The position numbers and the translations under genes were made by a program. 7,231 nt of DNA. Origin: Desulfobacteraceae bacterium. GTDB lineage: Bacteria > Desulfobacterota > Desulfobacteria > Desulfobacterales > UBA11574. The stretch is taken from contig DNGT01000142.1 of NCBI GenBank assembly GCA_003486165.1, positions 1 through 7,231 of the forward strand. The letters are read 5' to 3'. The notes under the pieces were generated by a model. That model searched no databases and was not told the origin of the DNA. It worked only from the letters and a program-made list of their open reading frames with translations. The first letter of the stretch is position 1, and each line of letters begins with the position of its first letter. Below, piece after piece: positions 1 to 7,057 of this stretch.

Positions 1-57
1 ATCAAACTTATCGATGACGTCTGTAAAGACAAAGAGAAAGAGATCCTTGAATTCTAA
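1..57 (+). CDS. frr: Ribosome recycling factor, C-terminal end only (partial)
   Basis: Reading frame 1 is open from the window edge to a TAA at 55-57 and encodes 18 residues ending in DKEKEILEF. Ribosome recycling factors typically end in a charged helix of the form KE-x-E-(I/L)-M-x-(F/V), so the match is good although short. Frr works with EF-G in the cytoplasm to split the post-termination ribosome. The position supports the call, because frr directly upstream of uppS, cdsA, dxr and rseP is a very common bacterial order. The end overlaps the uppS reading frame. Only this tail is visible, so nothing can be said about the rest of the protein. The assignment rests on the C-terminal motif plus synteny. 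Confidence 0.8.
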   Translation: MKLIDDVCKDKEKEILEF

Positions 58-796
58 CCCATCTTCCTCTATTCATACGGATCTTGACCCCCAAAATTTA
101 CCCTTCCATGTGGCCATTATTATGGATGGTAACGGCCGGTGGGCTAAAAAGCGTCTTTTAAATCGAATTAAAGGTCATGAAAAAGGTTCTGAATCTGTTC
201 GGGCCATTGTTCGTGCCAGCCGTGAAATTGGAATTCGCATTTTAACGTTATATGCTTTTTCTACTGAAAACTGGCAACGGCCTCAAACAGAGATCTATGC
301 CTTGATGACCCTCCTTAAAAAATTTCTGATATCCGAGCAAAAAGAGATGCTGGACAACAATATTCGGTTGAATACTATCGGACAGACGGAGCGATTGCCG
401 GAAGATGTTCGACGAGAACTGCAAAAGAACATAATGTTAACAAGGAAAAATGATGGATTGATTCTTAATCTGGCTTTGAGCTATGGCGGGCGGGCTGAAA
501 TTGTGAGGGCTGTTAAGGAGATTGCAATAAAAGCCAAAGATGGTCGTATCGATCCTGATTCAATAACACCGGATCTCATTTCCAAACATCTGTATACCGC
601 TGAAATGCCGGACCCGGATCTTTTGATCAGAACCAGCGGAGAAATGCGGATCAGCAATTTTCTGTTATGGCAGCTCGCCTATACAGAAATTTTTATTACA
701 GATACCTTGTGGCCGGATTTTGGGAAGGATGAGTTTATGCGAATTCTTAAAAACTACCAGCAGCGTGAAAGAAGATTCGGTAAAGTCGGATCTTAA
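14..796 (+). CDS. uppS: Undecaprenyl diphosphate synthase (cis-prenyltransferase UppS)
   Basis: UppS adds eight cis isoprene units from IPP to farnesyl diphosphate. The product is the C55 carrier lipid used for peptidoglycan and other surface polymers, made by a soluble enzyme near the inner membrane. All the family motifs are visible. Numbered from the ATG at 14 they are the diphosphate-binding DGNGRWA with catalytic Asp38, GHEKG at 54-58, FSTENW at 82-87, SYGGRAEI at 156-163, and the C-terminal IRTSGEMRISNFLLWQ-AY-E block at 205-225, where the conserved Arg and Glu residues sit. Length is 260 aa against 253 in E. coli. The start is uncertain: the ATG at 14 has no visible ribosome binding site, lies 44 bases inside frr and gives an extra lysine/arginine-rich N-terminus. 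An in-frame TTG at 47, behind a purine-rich GAGAAAGAGA stretch, would give 249 aa and place the catalytic Asp at 27, near Asp26 of E. coli. Function is very secure, the start is not. Confidence 0.96.
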   Translation: MTSVKTKRKRSLNSNPSSSIHTDLDPQNLPFHVAIIMDGNGRWAKKRLLNRIKGHEKGSESVRAIVRASREIGIRILTLYAFSTENWQRPQTEIYALMTLLKKFLISEQKEMLDNNIRLNTIGQTERLPEDVRRELQKNIMLTRKNDGLILNLALSYGGRAEIVRAVKEIAIKAKDGRIDPDSITPDLISKHLYTAEMPDPDLLIRTSGEMRISNFLLWQLAYTEIFITDTLWPDFGKDEFMRILKNYQQRERRFGKVGS

Positions 797-843
797 CGGG
801 GTCGAGCACCTTAAAAACCTTTCTTTCATTTTGCTGTTGAATG

Positions 844-873
844 TTGACTTTTAAAAACCGCATCAACGATAAA
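844..873 (+). promoter_or_regulatory. Candidate sigma-70-type promoter before cdsA
   Basis: TTGACT at 844-849 matches five of six bases of the -35 consensus. It is followed after 18 bases by GATAAA at 868-873, which matches four of six bases of TATAAT. It lies in the 93-bp gap between uppS and cdsA, just ahead of the cdsA ATG, which makes an internal promoter for cdsA-dxr plausible. The gap is AT-rich, so a chance match is possible. No clear intrinsic terminator is visible in the gap, so readthrough from frr-uppS is also likely. Confidence 0.35.
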
Positions 874-889
874 TTTACAATTTAATCAC

Positions 890-1702
890 ATGCATTTAAA
901 GCGATGGATTACCTCCCTTGTGGCCATCCCTCTTCTGGTTCTAATAATCAGCATCGGGGGGACATTGTGGCTTGCCGTTGTGATCAATGTCATATGTATT
1001 ATGGCGCTGTGGGAATATTTTTGCATGGTGCTGAATAAAGATCAATACGTTAAGGCGGCAAGCTTTCAGATTTTAGCTTTTATTTCAGGAACGGCCGTTC
1101 TCTGGGCGGCATATTTTCATGTCTTCAACATGGTATTAGACATTATTGTTTTAAACGTGATCATTTCCACCCTGATTTCTCTGCCCAAATTCAAGTCTGA
1201 TTCATCTGTTTGGGAAATTGTTTTTAAACAGGTCGTTGGCATTATCTATATCCCACTTTTTTTATCGTATATCGTTCTTATTCGAAACGGAAACAACGGG
1301 GTGCTCTGGGTATTTTTACTATTAACCGTGGTTTTCATGGGGGATACAGGGGCATACTATTTGGGATCTTATTTTGGGAAGCACAAACTTTGTCCAGCCA
1401 TAAGCCCCAATAAAACTATTGAGGGTGCTCTGGGCGGGCTTGCTGCAAGTTTGGGTTCAGGTGCTTTGATTAAAACCTTTTTTTTGCCACTGTTGCCTTG
1501 GGGCTTGAGCCTTCTATTTTTCAGTTCCATCGGTATTGCAGGCCAGGTGGGGGATTTATTCGAGTCTCAACTCAAGCGGGTTGCCCATATAAAAGATTCA
1601 GGGGCAATACTACCGGGTCACGGCGGTGTCCTTGACCGGATTGATGCCTTGCTGTTTGCTGCCCCGGTGGCGTATATTTTTAAAGAATATCTACTAACAT
1701 GA
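890..1702 (+). CDS. cdsA: Phosphatidate cytidylyltransferase (CDP-diglyceride synthase)
   Basis: CdsA is an integral inner-membrane enzyme that joins CTP and phosphatidic acid into CDP-diacylglycerol, the branch point for all major phospholipids. The 270-aa protein is strongly hydrophobic, with a run of membrane segments filling roughly residues 8-210. It carries the full family signature at 226-252: S-x-LKR, four residues, KD-S-G, then LPGHGG and the closing DRID. Upstream there are also a GDTGAY loop with Asp152, an SPNKT-E-G loop near 172-178, and GQVGDLFES at 218-226. These acidic residues are the expected metal and CTP site. The start at 890 is the first start codon after an in-frame stop at 845-847, and it yields the usual short basic N-terminus before the first membrane helix, although no good ribosome binding site is visible. 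The stop codon overlaps the dxr start as ATGA, indicating translational coupling. Confidence 0.96.
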   Translation: MHLKRWITSLVAIPLLVLIISIGGTLWLAVVINVICIMALWEYFCMVLNKDQYVKAASFQILAFISGTAVLWAAYFHVFNMVLDIIVLNVIISTLISLPKFKSDSSVWEIVFKQVVGIIYIPLFLSYIVLIRNGNNGVLWVFLLLTVVFMGDTGAYYLGSYFGKHKLCPAISPNKTIEGALGGLAASLGSGALIKTFFLPLLPWGLSLLFFSSIGIAGQVGDLFESQLKRVAHIKDSGAILPGHGGVLDRIDALLFAAPVAYIFKEYLLT

Positions 1703-2859
1703 AAAACCTTTCCATATTGGGCTCAACAGGATCCATCGGCCGTAATACCCTTAAAATTGCAGAGATGTTTCCCGATCGGTTTGCTGTTAAGTCGCTTGCT
1801 GCAAAAAACAATATTCCTTTACTGGCCAGGCAGATTGAGCGATTTTGTCCGGATATTGCTGTGGTTTTTGATGAAGCTGCAGCCGTTGCATTAAAAGACA
1901 GGCTTCCGGCTGGAACCGGTGTTGAAGTATTGTTTGGTGAAAATGGTTACAAAGCTGCGGCTGTCCATGAATCTGTGGACCTGGTTGTTGTAGCGGTGGT
2001 TGGATCAGCAGGTCTGATGCCGACGCTGTCGGCAATAGCAGCGAGGAAAAACATTGCGCTGGCGAACAAAGAAACCCTTGTAATGGCCGGTGACATTGTC
2101 ATTGAGCAGGCAGAATTAAATAATATAACGATACTTCCCATAGATAGTGAACACAGCGCAATTTTTCAATGTATTGAGGGAAATCGAAGAGAGGATGTTG
2201 ATAAGATCATCCTCACCGCTTCTGGTGGTCCGTTTCTAAACCTGCCGGAAAAGGAATTTAACAAAATTACACCCAAAGATGCTTTAAATCATCCCAATTG
2301 GAATATGGGGAAAAAGATCAGCGTCGATTCAGCAACCTTGATGAACAAAGGGCTTGAGACCATAGAGGCCAAATGTCTTTTCGATGTTTCTCCGGAGATG
2401 ATTGAAGTTGTGATCCATCCGCAAAGCGTGATTCACTCCATGGTTTCATTTAAAGACGGAACGGTGATGGCCCAGCTCGGGATTCCTGATATGAAAGGGG
2501 CTATTGCATATGCAATGACCCATCCTGAACGTCTGGCATTGAGACAGCCGGCACCAGACTTTGTGAGTATCGGGAAACTTACTTTTGAAAAACCTGACAT
2601 AAAAAAGTTCCCATGTCTTGCGCTGGCGCATGCTGCCTGTGAAGCTGGAAAGACCCTTCCGGCTGTTTTAAATGCCGCAAACGAAGTGGCTGTAGCGGCC
2701 TTTTTAGAGAACAGCATTTCCTTTATAAAAATACCTCAAATCATAGAAAAAACAATGGAACATCATGTGGTTGTCAGTGATCCGACCTTAAGCGATATTC
2801 TTGAGGCTGACCAATGGGCCAGAAAACAGGCTGAAGACCTGATAAAAGCTTTGAAATAA
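1699..2859 (+). CDS. dxr: 1-deoxy-D-xylulose 5-phosphate reductoisomerase
   Basis: Dxr (IspC) rearranges and reduces DXP to 2-C-methyl-D-erythritol 4-phosphate with NADPH. This is the first committed step of the non-mevalonate isoprenoid pathway, and it takes place in the cytoplasm. The 386-aa protein begins with the NADPH-binding loop GSTGSIG at 8-14. LANKETLV follows with Lys124 and Glu125, then the metal-binding DSEH with Asp149 and Glu151, and ASGGPF around Ser175. Next are HPNWNMG at 198-204 with the flexible-loop Trp201, MNKGLE with Asn216, Lys217 and metal ligand Glu220, and HPQSVIHSM. Every catalytic residue I know for the E. coli enzyme (398 aa) has a counterpart. The shorter length is explained mainly by a smaller loop after the DSEH motif. 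The ATG start overlaps the cdsA stop by four bases. The product feeds the precursor pool used by UppS encoded upstream, so the grouping makes metabolic sense. It is the expected target class of fosmidomycin. Confidence 0.98.
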   Translation: MKNLSILGSTGSIGRNTLKIAEMFPDRFAVKSLAAKNNIPLLARQIERFCPDIAVVFDEAAAVALKDRLPAGTGVEVLFGENGYKAAAVHESVDLVVVAVVGSAGLMPTLSAIAARKNIALANKETLVMAGDIVIEQAELNNITILPIDSEHSAIFQCIEGNRREDVDKIILTASGGPFLNLPEKEFNKITPKDALNHPNWNMGKKISVDSATLMNKGLETIEAKCLFDVSPEMIEVVIHPQSVIHSMVSFKDGTVMAQLGIPDMKGAIAYAMTHPERLALRQPAPDFVSIGKLTFEKPDIKKFPCLALAHAACEAGKTLPAVLNAANEVAVAAFLENSISFIKIPQIIEKTMEHHVVVSDPTLSDILEADQWARKQAEDLIKALK

Positions 2860-2891
2860 TATGAAATAAAGGGTGGGAAACCTGATTAACG

Positions 2892-2934
2892 AACTTGACA
2901 ATCCCTCAATTTAGGGCTTAATAAGTTGTCTTTT
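2892..2934 (+). promoter_or_regulatory. Imperfect hairpin with embedded TTGACA box between dxr and rseP
   Basis: AACTT at 2892-2896 pairs with AAGTT at 2923-2927, and CCCT at 2903-2906 pairs with AGGG at 2913-2916 around a six-base loop. The two stems are separated by a symmetric, mostly mismatched bulge. A TTTT run at 2931-2934 follows, so this could be a weak terminator or attenuator. The same stretch contains a perfect -35 box, TTGACA at 2895-2900. After 16 bases comes CTTAAT at 2917-2922, which matches four of six bases of the -10 consensus, so a promoter for rseP-purSL-purQ is the alternative reading. Sequence alone does not decide between them. Confidence 0.35.
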
Positions 2935-2989
2935 AATAGAGTATAGAATAGAGTATAAAGAAAAGAGCATAGAATAGAGAATAGAGAAA
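2935..2989 (+). repeat. Purine-rich AATAGAG short-repeat tract before rseP
   Basis: AATAGAG occurs exactly at 2935-2941, 2947-2953, 2973-2979 and 2980-2986, with a one-mismatch copy (AAAAGAG) at 2961-2967. Longer identities exist: AATAGAGTATA at 2935-2945 and 2947-2957, and ATAGAATAGAG at 2943-2953 and 2969-2979. The tract has only one C (2968) on the + strand. The last copy places a GAG about seven bases before the rseP ATG and may serve as its ribosome binding site. TATAAA at 2954-2959 could also be a -10 element, though no well-spaced -35 goes with it. Confidence 0.6.
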
Positions 2990-2993
2990 CATC

Positions 2994-4061
2994 ATGAGCG
3001 TTAGTATATTTTCATTGATTATCGTTTTGGGTGTCCTGATATTTTTTCATGAACTGGGACATTTCCTTGTGGCAAGGTTGTTGGGTGTCGGGGTGGAAAA
3101 GTTTTCTCTGGGTTTTGGACCCAAATTGGTTGGAAAAAAGATCGGCATTACGGAATACCGGATTTCAGCCATACCCCTGGGAGGATATGTAAAAATGGTG
3201 GGAGAGTCGCCGGACAGCGAATTAGATCCCTCGGATATACCCTTCTCCTTTACGCATAAACATGTCTTTAAACGGATATTGATCGTTGCGGCCGGTCCCC
3301 TTTTTAATATTTTGCTGGCGCTGGTCATATTTTTCGGTATTTTTCAGATTTCCGGTCTTTTAATTTTAAAACCCGGTATCGGGGATGTAAATGAAGGTAG
3401 TCCCGCCTACATGGCCGGGTTGAAAAAGAATGATCTCGTCGTATCTATCGACGGCGTTGACATTTCAAGCTGGGAAGATATGGCCAATGCGATTATGGCA
3501 AGCAAAGGTAAGACGCTTGCGATATCCGTGCTTCGCGGTGATACGATTTTTACCAAAAACGTGACGCCGGAAGTGAAAAAATTTAAAAACATATTTAACG
3601 AGGATGTGGATCGTTATGTTATCGGCATTACCGCTTCGGGCGAGATATTTAAAAAGGATCTGAATTTTTTTCAGGCCTTTTCCGAAAGCATCATTCAGAC
3701 CTACCAAATCACCGCTCTGACCATAAAAGGGATCGTAAAGCTCTTTCAGGGAACTGTTTCGCCAAAAACACTGGGTGGTCCAATAATGATCGCACAGATG
3801 GCGGGACAGCAGGCCAAAGAAGGGGTGGTCAATTTAATTTTTTTCATTGCCCTGATCAGCATCAATCTTGCCATATTAAATTTTCTTCCCATACCGGTTC
3901 TGGACGGCGGTCACTTGCTTTTCTTTTTTATTGAGGCAGTCAAAGGCAGTCCGGTCAGTGTAAAGGTTCGTGAGATTTCACAGCAGGCAGGGATTTTTGT
4001 ATTGATACTGTTAATGATCTATGTGTTCTACAATGATATTGCACGGGTACTTCTAAGTTAA
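2994..4061 (+). CDS. rseP: Site-2 intramembrane zinc metalloprotease, RseP family
   Basis: RseP-type proteases cut transmembrane helices of anti-sigma factors and leftover signal peptides inside the inner membrane. The zinc site HELGH is at 19-23 in the first helix. The second half of the active site, NFLPIPVLDGGH, is at 296-307, with Asp304 as third zinc ligand. An AGPLFN motif at 100-105 opens the second hydrophobic segment, a PDZ domain spans roughly 122-190 around GSPAYMAGL, and two further hydrophobic segments lie near 275-320 and 333-352. At 355 aa it carries one PDZ domain, whereas E. coli RseP (450 aa) has two in tandem. The one-PDZ form is common outside the Gammaproteobacteria. Which sigma pathway it serves here is unknown, because no anti-sigma gene is in the window. 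The ATG at 2994 gives the canonical N-terminus with HExxH near residue 20. The stop overlaps the next gene by one base (TAATG). Confidence 0.95.
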   Translation: MSVSIFSLIIVLGVLIFFHELGHFLVARLLGVGVEKFSLGFGPKLVGKKIGITEYRISAIPLGGYVKMVGESPDSELDPSDIPFSFTHKHVFKRILIVAAGPLFNILLALVIFFGIFQISGLLILKPGIGDVNEGSPAYMAGLKKNDLVVSIDGVDISSWEDMANAIMASKGKTLAISVLRGDTIFTKNVTPEVKKFKNIFNEDVDRYVIGITASGEIFKKDLNFFQAFSESIIQTYQITALTIKGIVKLFQGTVSPKTLGGPIMIAQMAGQQAKEGVVNLIFFIALISINLAILNFLPIPVLDGGHLLFFFIEAVKGSPVSVKVREISQQAGIFVLILLMIYVFYNDIARVLLS

Positions 4062-7057
4062 TGGCATATCGGCTTGAAATTGCACTGAGACCAGAGTTGT
4101 TTGATGCCGAAGGCGACGGGATTCGCCGGAAGGCAAAAAATTATTTTGGGATTGAATTTGCCCGGGTTCGCTGCATCCAGGTGGTTACCATTGATGCGAA
4201 TCTTTCGAAGGACCAACTCAGGACCATTCAAACAGAGATTTTTACCAATCCGGTCACACAGTTCTCTTCTTATGCCCCCCTTGATATCGAATTTGACTGG
4301 ACCATATGGGTGGGCTTTCGGCCCGGTGTCAGAGACAATCCGGGAAGCACCGCTGTTGAGGCGGTGGAAGACATACTGAATATTAAATTCGGACCCGGCG
4401 AAGCGATCTACACCTCTAAGCGTTATTGTCTAAAAGGAAAAGGACTCGCTTTTGAAAACATAACTATCATTGCCGGTGAACTTCTGGCCAATGACATTAT
4501 CCAGCAGTGGAAGATTTTCCCCGCCCAAAAATGGGATTCTGCAACAGGAACGGGTATTATCCTTCCGAAAGTTATCCTCGACCATCAGCCCAGGGTGACA
4601 TCGATTCCCGTTCCCAGCGATTCTTATCTTCAGCAGATCAGCGACCATCGAGGTCTTGCGTTGAATCCTGCCGATATTCCCTTTATAAGGTCTTATTTCC
4701 TGGACAAAAAAGTTCAGACTGCGCGGTCAATGAAGGGACTTTCAGATCCTACGGATATCGAACTTGAATATATATCACAGGCCAGGAGTGATCACTGTAA
4801 CCACAATACGTTCAGGGGGCTGTTTCGGTACCGGGATCTTGAAACCGGTGATACGGATACCGTGGACAATCTTTTTAAGACATGCATCGAGGTGCCCACA
4901 CTGACGCTTCAGAAAAAAAAGTCGTGGGTGATATCGGTGTTGTGGGACAATGCAGGTGTCGGGCGTTTTGACAACGATCATTATTACGTCATTACAGGAG
5001 AAACCCACAATTCACCATCTAACATGGAAGCCTACGGCGGGGCCATTACCGGTATTGTTGGGGTTTACCGTGACCCCTTGGGGACCGGAAAGGGGGCCAG
5101 ATTGGTAATGGGAGGGTTTGGTTATTGTGTGGGGCCCAGGGATTATGACGGACCCCTTCGTCCCCACCTTCATCCAAGGCGGCTTTTGGATGGTGTCATC
5201 GAAGGCGTTCGTGACGGCGGAAACAAAAGCGGGATTCCCACAACTTTCGGTCAGGTACTTTTTCACCATGGTTACCTGGGGAAATGCCTGGTTTTTGTGA
5301 CGGCAGTGGGGATTATGCCGGCCCAAATCAAAGGTGAACCTTCGGAAAAAAAGAAAACATCGCCGGGAGATCTGGTTATTATGTGCGGCGGACGGGTCGG
5401 CAAAGACGGCATTCATGGGGTTACTGCATCATCAGAGACATTTTCAGAACACACTCCGGCAGGTCATGTTCAAATCGGTGATCCTTACACCCAGAAAAAA
5501 ATGCATGATTTTCTTTTGGATGCACGGGATGAAGGGTTGGTGCAGTTTGTTACGGACAACGGCGGCGGCGGGCTTTCCTCATCAGTGGGTGAATCGGCCC
5601 GATTTAGTAATGGATGCGAAATCCAACTTGAAAAAGTACCATTAAAATATGAGGGGCTTGATCAGTGGGAAATTTGGGTTTCCGAATCCCAGGAACGGAT
5701 GACCGTTGCGGTAAAACCGGGACATCTTGAACGGTTTTTGGCACTTTCGAAAATGCATGCCGTGGAGAGCACGGTTATCGGGAAATACACGGATTCCGGC
5801 AAACTTCATATCACTTACAACGACGTGACATGTGCCTACATCGATATGGATTTGATGATGTCGGGTTTCCCCCAGTGGGAGTTTGATGCCGAATGGATGC
5901 CGCCGGAAAGACGCGGATTGTTCGAACCGGTTTTAAAAGCACCCGACAACTATCAAGCCTTGCTGTTGGATATGCTTTCGCGTCCCAATATTTGTTCCAA
6001 GGAGTGGATCATTCGGCAGTATGATCACGAGGTTCAGGGTACAAGTGTCATTAAGCCCATGGTAGGCGCAGAACGTGATGTAAACAGCGATGCGGCGGTC
6101 ATAAGACCCGTGCTTGACACCCGTCATGGCCTTGCTTTTGCCCAGGCGCTGCTGCCCTCCTATTCAGCCATAGACACCTATCATATGACCAGCTGCACCA
6201 TTGACGAGGCAATACGAAGACTAATTGCCGTTGGTGCGGATTTTGACCAAATCGGCGGGGTGGATAATTTCTGCTGGCCCAGTATTCAATTTCACCCCCA
6301 GAACAATCCGGATGGGAAATTGAAAGCCGCAAAACTCGTAAGATCATGCCGGGCTTTGCGTGATATCTGCCTTGCCTATGAAATACCGCTCCTGTCTGGA
6401 AAAGACAGCATGTACGTTGACGGACATCTCCAGGGAGATTACGGAGAAACCCACAAGGTTTCGGCCCTTGAGACCCTTCAATTTTCGGCCACGTCCATTG
6501 TCAAGGACATCGAAAGATGTATCACCATGGACACCAAGATGGCCGAAGACCTCGTTTATATCCTGGGGATGACCCGAAATGAGCTTGGAGGATCTGAATA
6601 TTACGAACATTTCGGGTATGTGGGTTTGAATGTCCCAAAGGTTGATCCTAAAGCGTTCGTTGCCTTATACCGTGCGTTGGGTCATGCCATTGACAAAGAG
6701 CTTGTGGCGTCCGCCCACGGCATCTATCGTGGCGGGTTGGGGATACATCTCGCCCTGGTTGCCATGGGGGGAAATCTTGGCATGGAGATTGATCTTGGTG
6801 ATGTTCCCGTAGATCAGATTGACCGTAATGATGCGGTTCTGTTTTCAGAATCTGCCGGTCGCTTTATTGTCACCATCGACCCTAAAAATCGAAAGGCATT
6901 TGAAGAGATTTTCAGAGGACTTGATTTTGCCCGTATAGGAACGGTGAACCAAGGAAATCATTTTGTAATTAAAGGGATTGACGGTCAAATGCTGGTAGAT
7001 GTTTCCGTGCAGGATCTTAAAGCTTTTTGGAAAAAACCTTTCGGAGAATTGATATGA
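4061..7057 (+). CDS. purL: FGAM synthase, fused PurS(x2)-PurL chain without glutaminase domain
   Basis: FGAM synthase converts FGAR, ATP and glutamine-derived ammonia to FGAM in step 4 of de novo purine synthesis. The 998-aa chain can be read in four parts. Residues 1-75 and 80-165 are two PurS-like repeats. They share RP (10-11 and 87-88), D (15 and 92), G (18 and 95) and an E-x3-N-x3-Q pattern (59/63/67 and 140/144/148). A linker then leads to TD-x-EL and SDHCNH (243-248), the counterpart of SEHC-x-H in long PurL proteins. The first synthase half follows, with ETHNSP (314-319), a GNKSGIP loop, DNGGGGLSSSVGE beginning at Asp499, and SESQER (541-546). The second half has GAERD and SGKDSMY (779-785). 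The C-terminus ends with the synthase fold, so ammonia must come from PurQ, encoded just downstream. ETHNSP has Ser318 where ETHNHP is usual. Length lies between small PurL (about 600-750 aa) and single-chain PurL (about 1300 aa). The ATG follows the rseP stop directly with little ribosome binding site, suggesting coupling. Some readers would name it purSL. Confidence 0.93.
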   Translation: MAYRLEIALRPELFDAEGDGIRRKAKNYFGIEFARVRCIQVVTIDANLSKDQLRTIQTEIFTNPVTQFSSYAPLDIEFDWTIWVGFRPGVRDNPGSTAVEAVEDILNIKFGPGEAIYTSKRYCLKGKGLAFENITIIAGELLANDIIQQWKIFPAQKWDSATGTGIILPKVILDHQPRVTSIPVPSDSYLQQISDHRGLALNPADIPFIRSYFLDKKVQTARSMKGLSDPTDIELEYISQARSDHCNHNTFRGLFRYRDLETGDTDTVDNLFKTCIEVPTLTLQKKKSWVISVLWDNAGVGRFDNDHYYVITGETHNSPSNMEAYGGAITGIVGVYRDPLGTGKGARLVMGGFGYCVGPRDYDGPLRPHLHPRRLLDGVIEGVRDGGNKSGIPTTFGQVLFHHGYLGKCLVFVTAVGIMPAQIKGEPSEKKKTSPGDLVIMCGGRVGKDGIHGVTASSETFSEHTPAGHVQIGDPYTQKKMHDFLLDARDEGLVQFVTDNGGGGLSSSVGESARFSNGCEIQLEKVPLKYEGLDQWEIWVSESQERMTVAVKPGHLERFLALSKMHAVESTVIGKYTDSGKLHITYNDVTCAYIDMDLMMSGFPQWEFDAEWMPPERRGLFEPVLKAPDNYQALLLDMLSRPNICSKEWIIRQYDHEVQGTSVIKPMVGAERDVNSDAAVIRPVLDTRHGLAFAQALLPSYSAIDTYHMTSCTIDEAIRRLIAVGADFDQIGGVDNFCWPSIQFHPQNNPDGKLKAAKLVRSCRALRDICLAYEIPLLSGKDSMYVDGHLQGDYGETHKVSALETLQFSATSIVKDIERCITMDTKMAEDLVYILGMTRNELGGSEYYEHFGYVGLNVPKVDPKAFVALYRALGHAIDKELVASAHGIYRGGLGIHLALVAMGGNLGMEIDLGDVPVDQIDRNDAVLFSESAGRFIVTIDPKNRKAFEEIFRGLDFARIGTVNQGNHFVIKGIDGQMLVDVSVQDLKAFWKKPFGELI
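7043..7047 (+). promoter_or_regulatory. Ribosome binding site for purQ
   Basis: GGAGA at 7043-7047 lies inside the last codons of purL, with six bases between it and the ATG at 7054. It is the clearest Shine-Dalgarno-like sequence in the window. It supports the ATG at 7054 over the in-frame ATG at 7060 as the purQ start. Confidence 0.6.

Noticed and set aside
797..889. An intrinsic terminator after uppS
   Set aside because: I found no GC-rich stem followed by a T-run in the gap; the T-rich stretch at 820-833 has no stable stem before it.
2433..2717. A 94-codon minus-strand open frame inside dxr
   Set aside because: It overlaps conserved dxr codons and shows no family motif or ribosome binding site context, so it is a shadow.
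2860..2993. A small protein or RNA gene in the dxr-rseP gap
   Set aside because: The gap has no open frame of useful length with a ribosome site, and no tRNA-like or known riboswitch pattern that I recognise.
5012..5416. A 134-codon open frame on the minus strand within purL
   Set aside because: It lies fully inside a strongly supported coding region, has no recognisable domain, and its composition looks like a reverse-strand shadow of the purL codons.
4061..7057. Reading the 998-codon gene as a complete one-chain PurL
   Set aside because: The C-terminus ends after the second synthase half, no glutaminase motifs are present, and a separate purQ starts immediately downstream.
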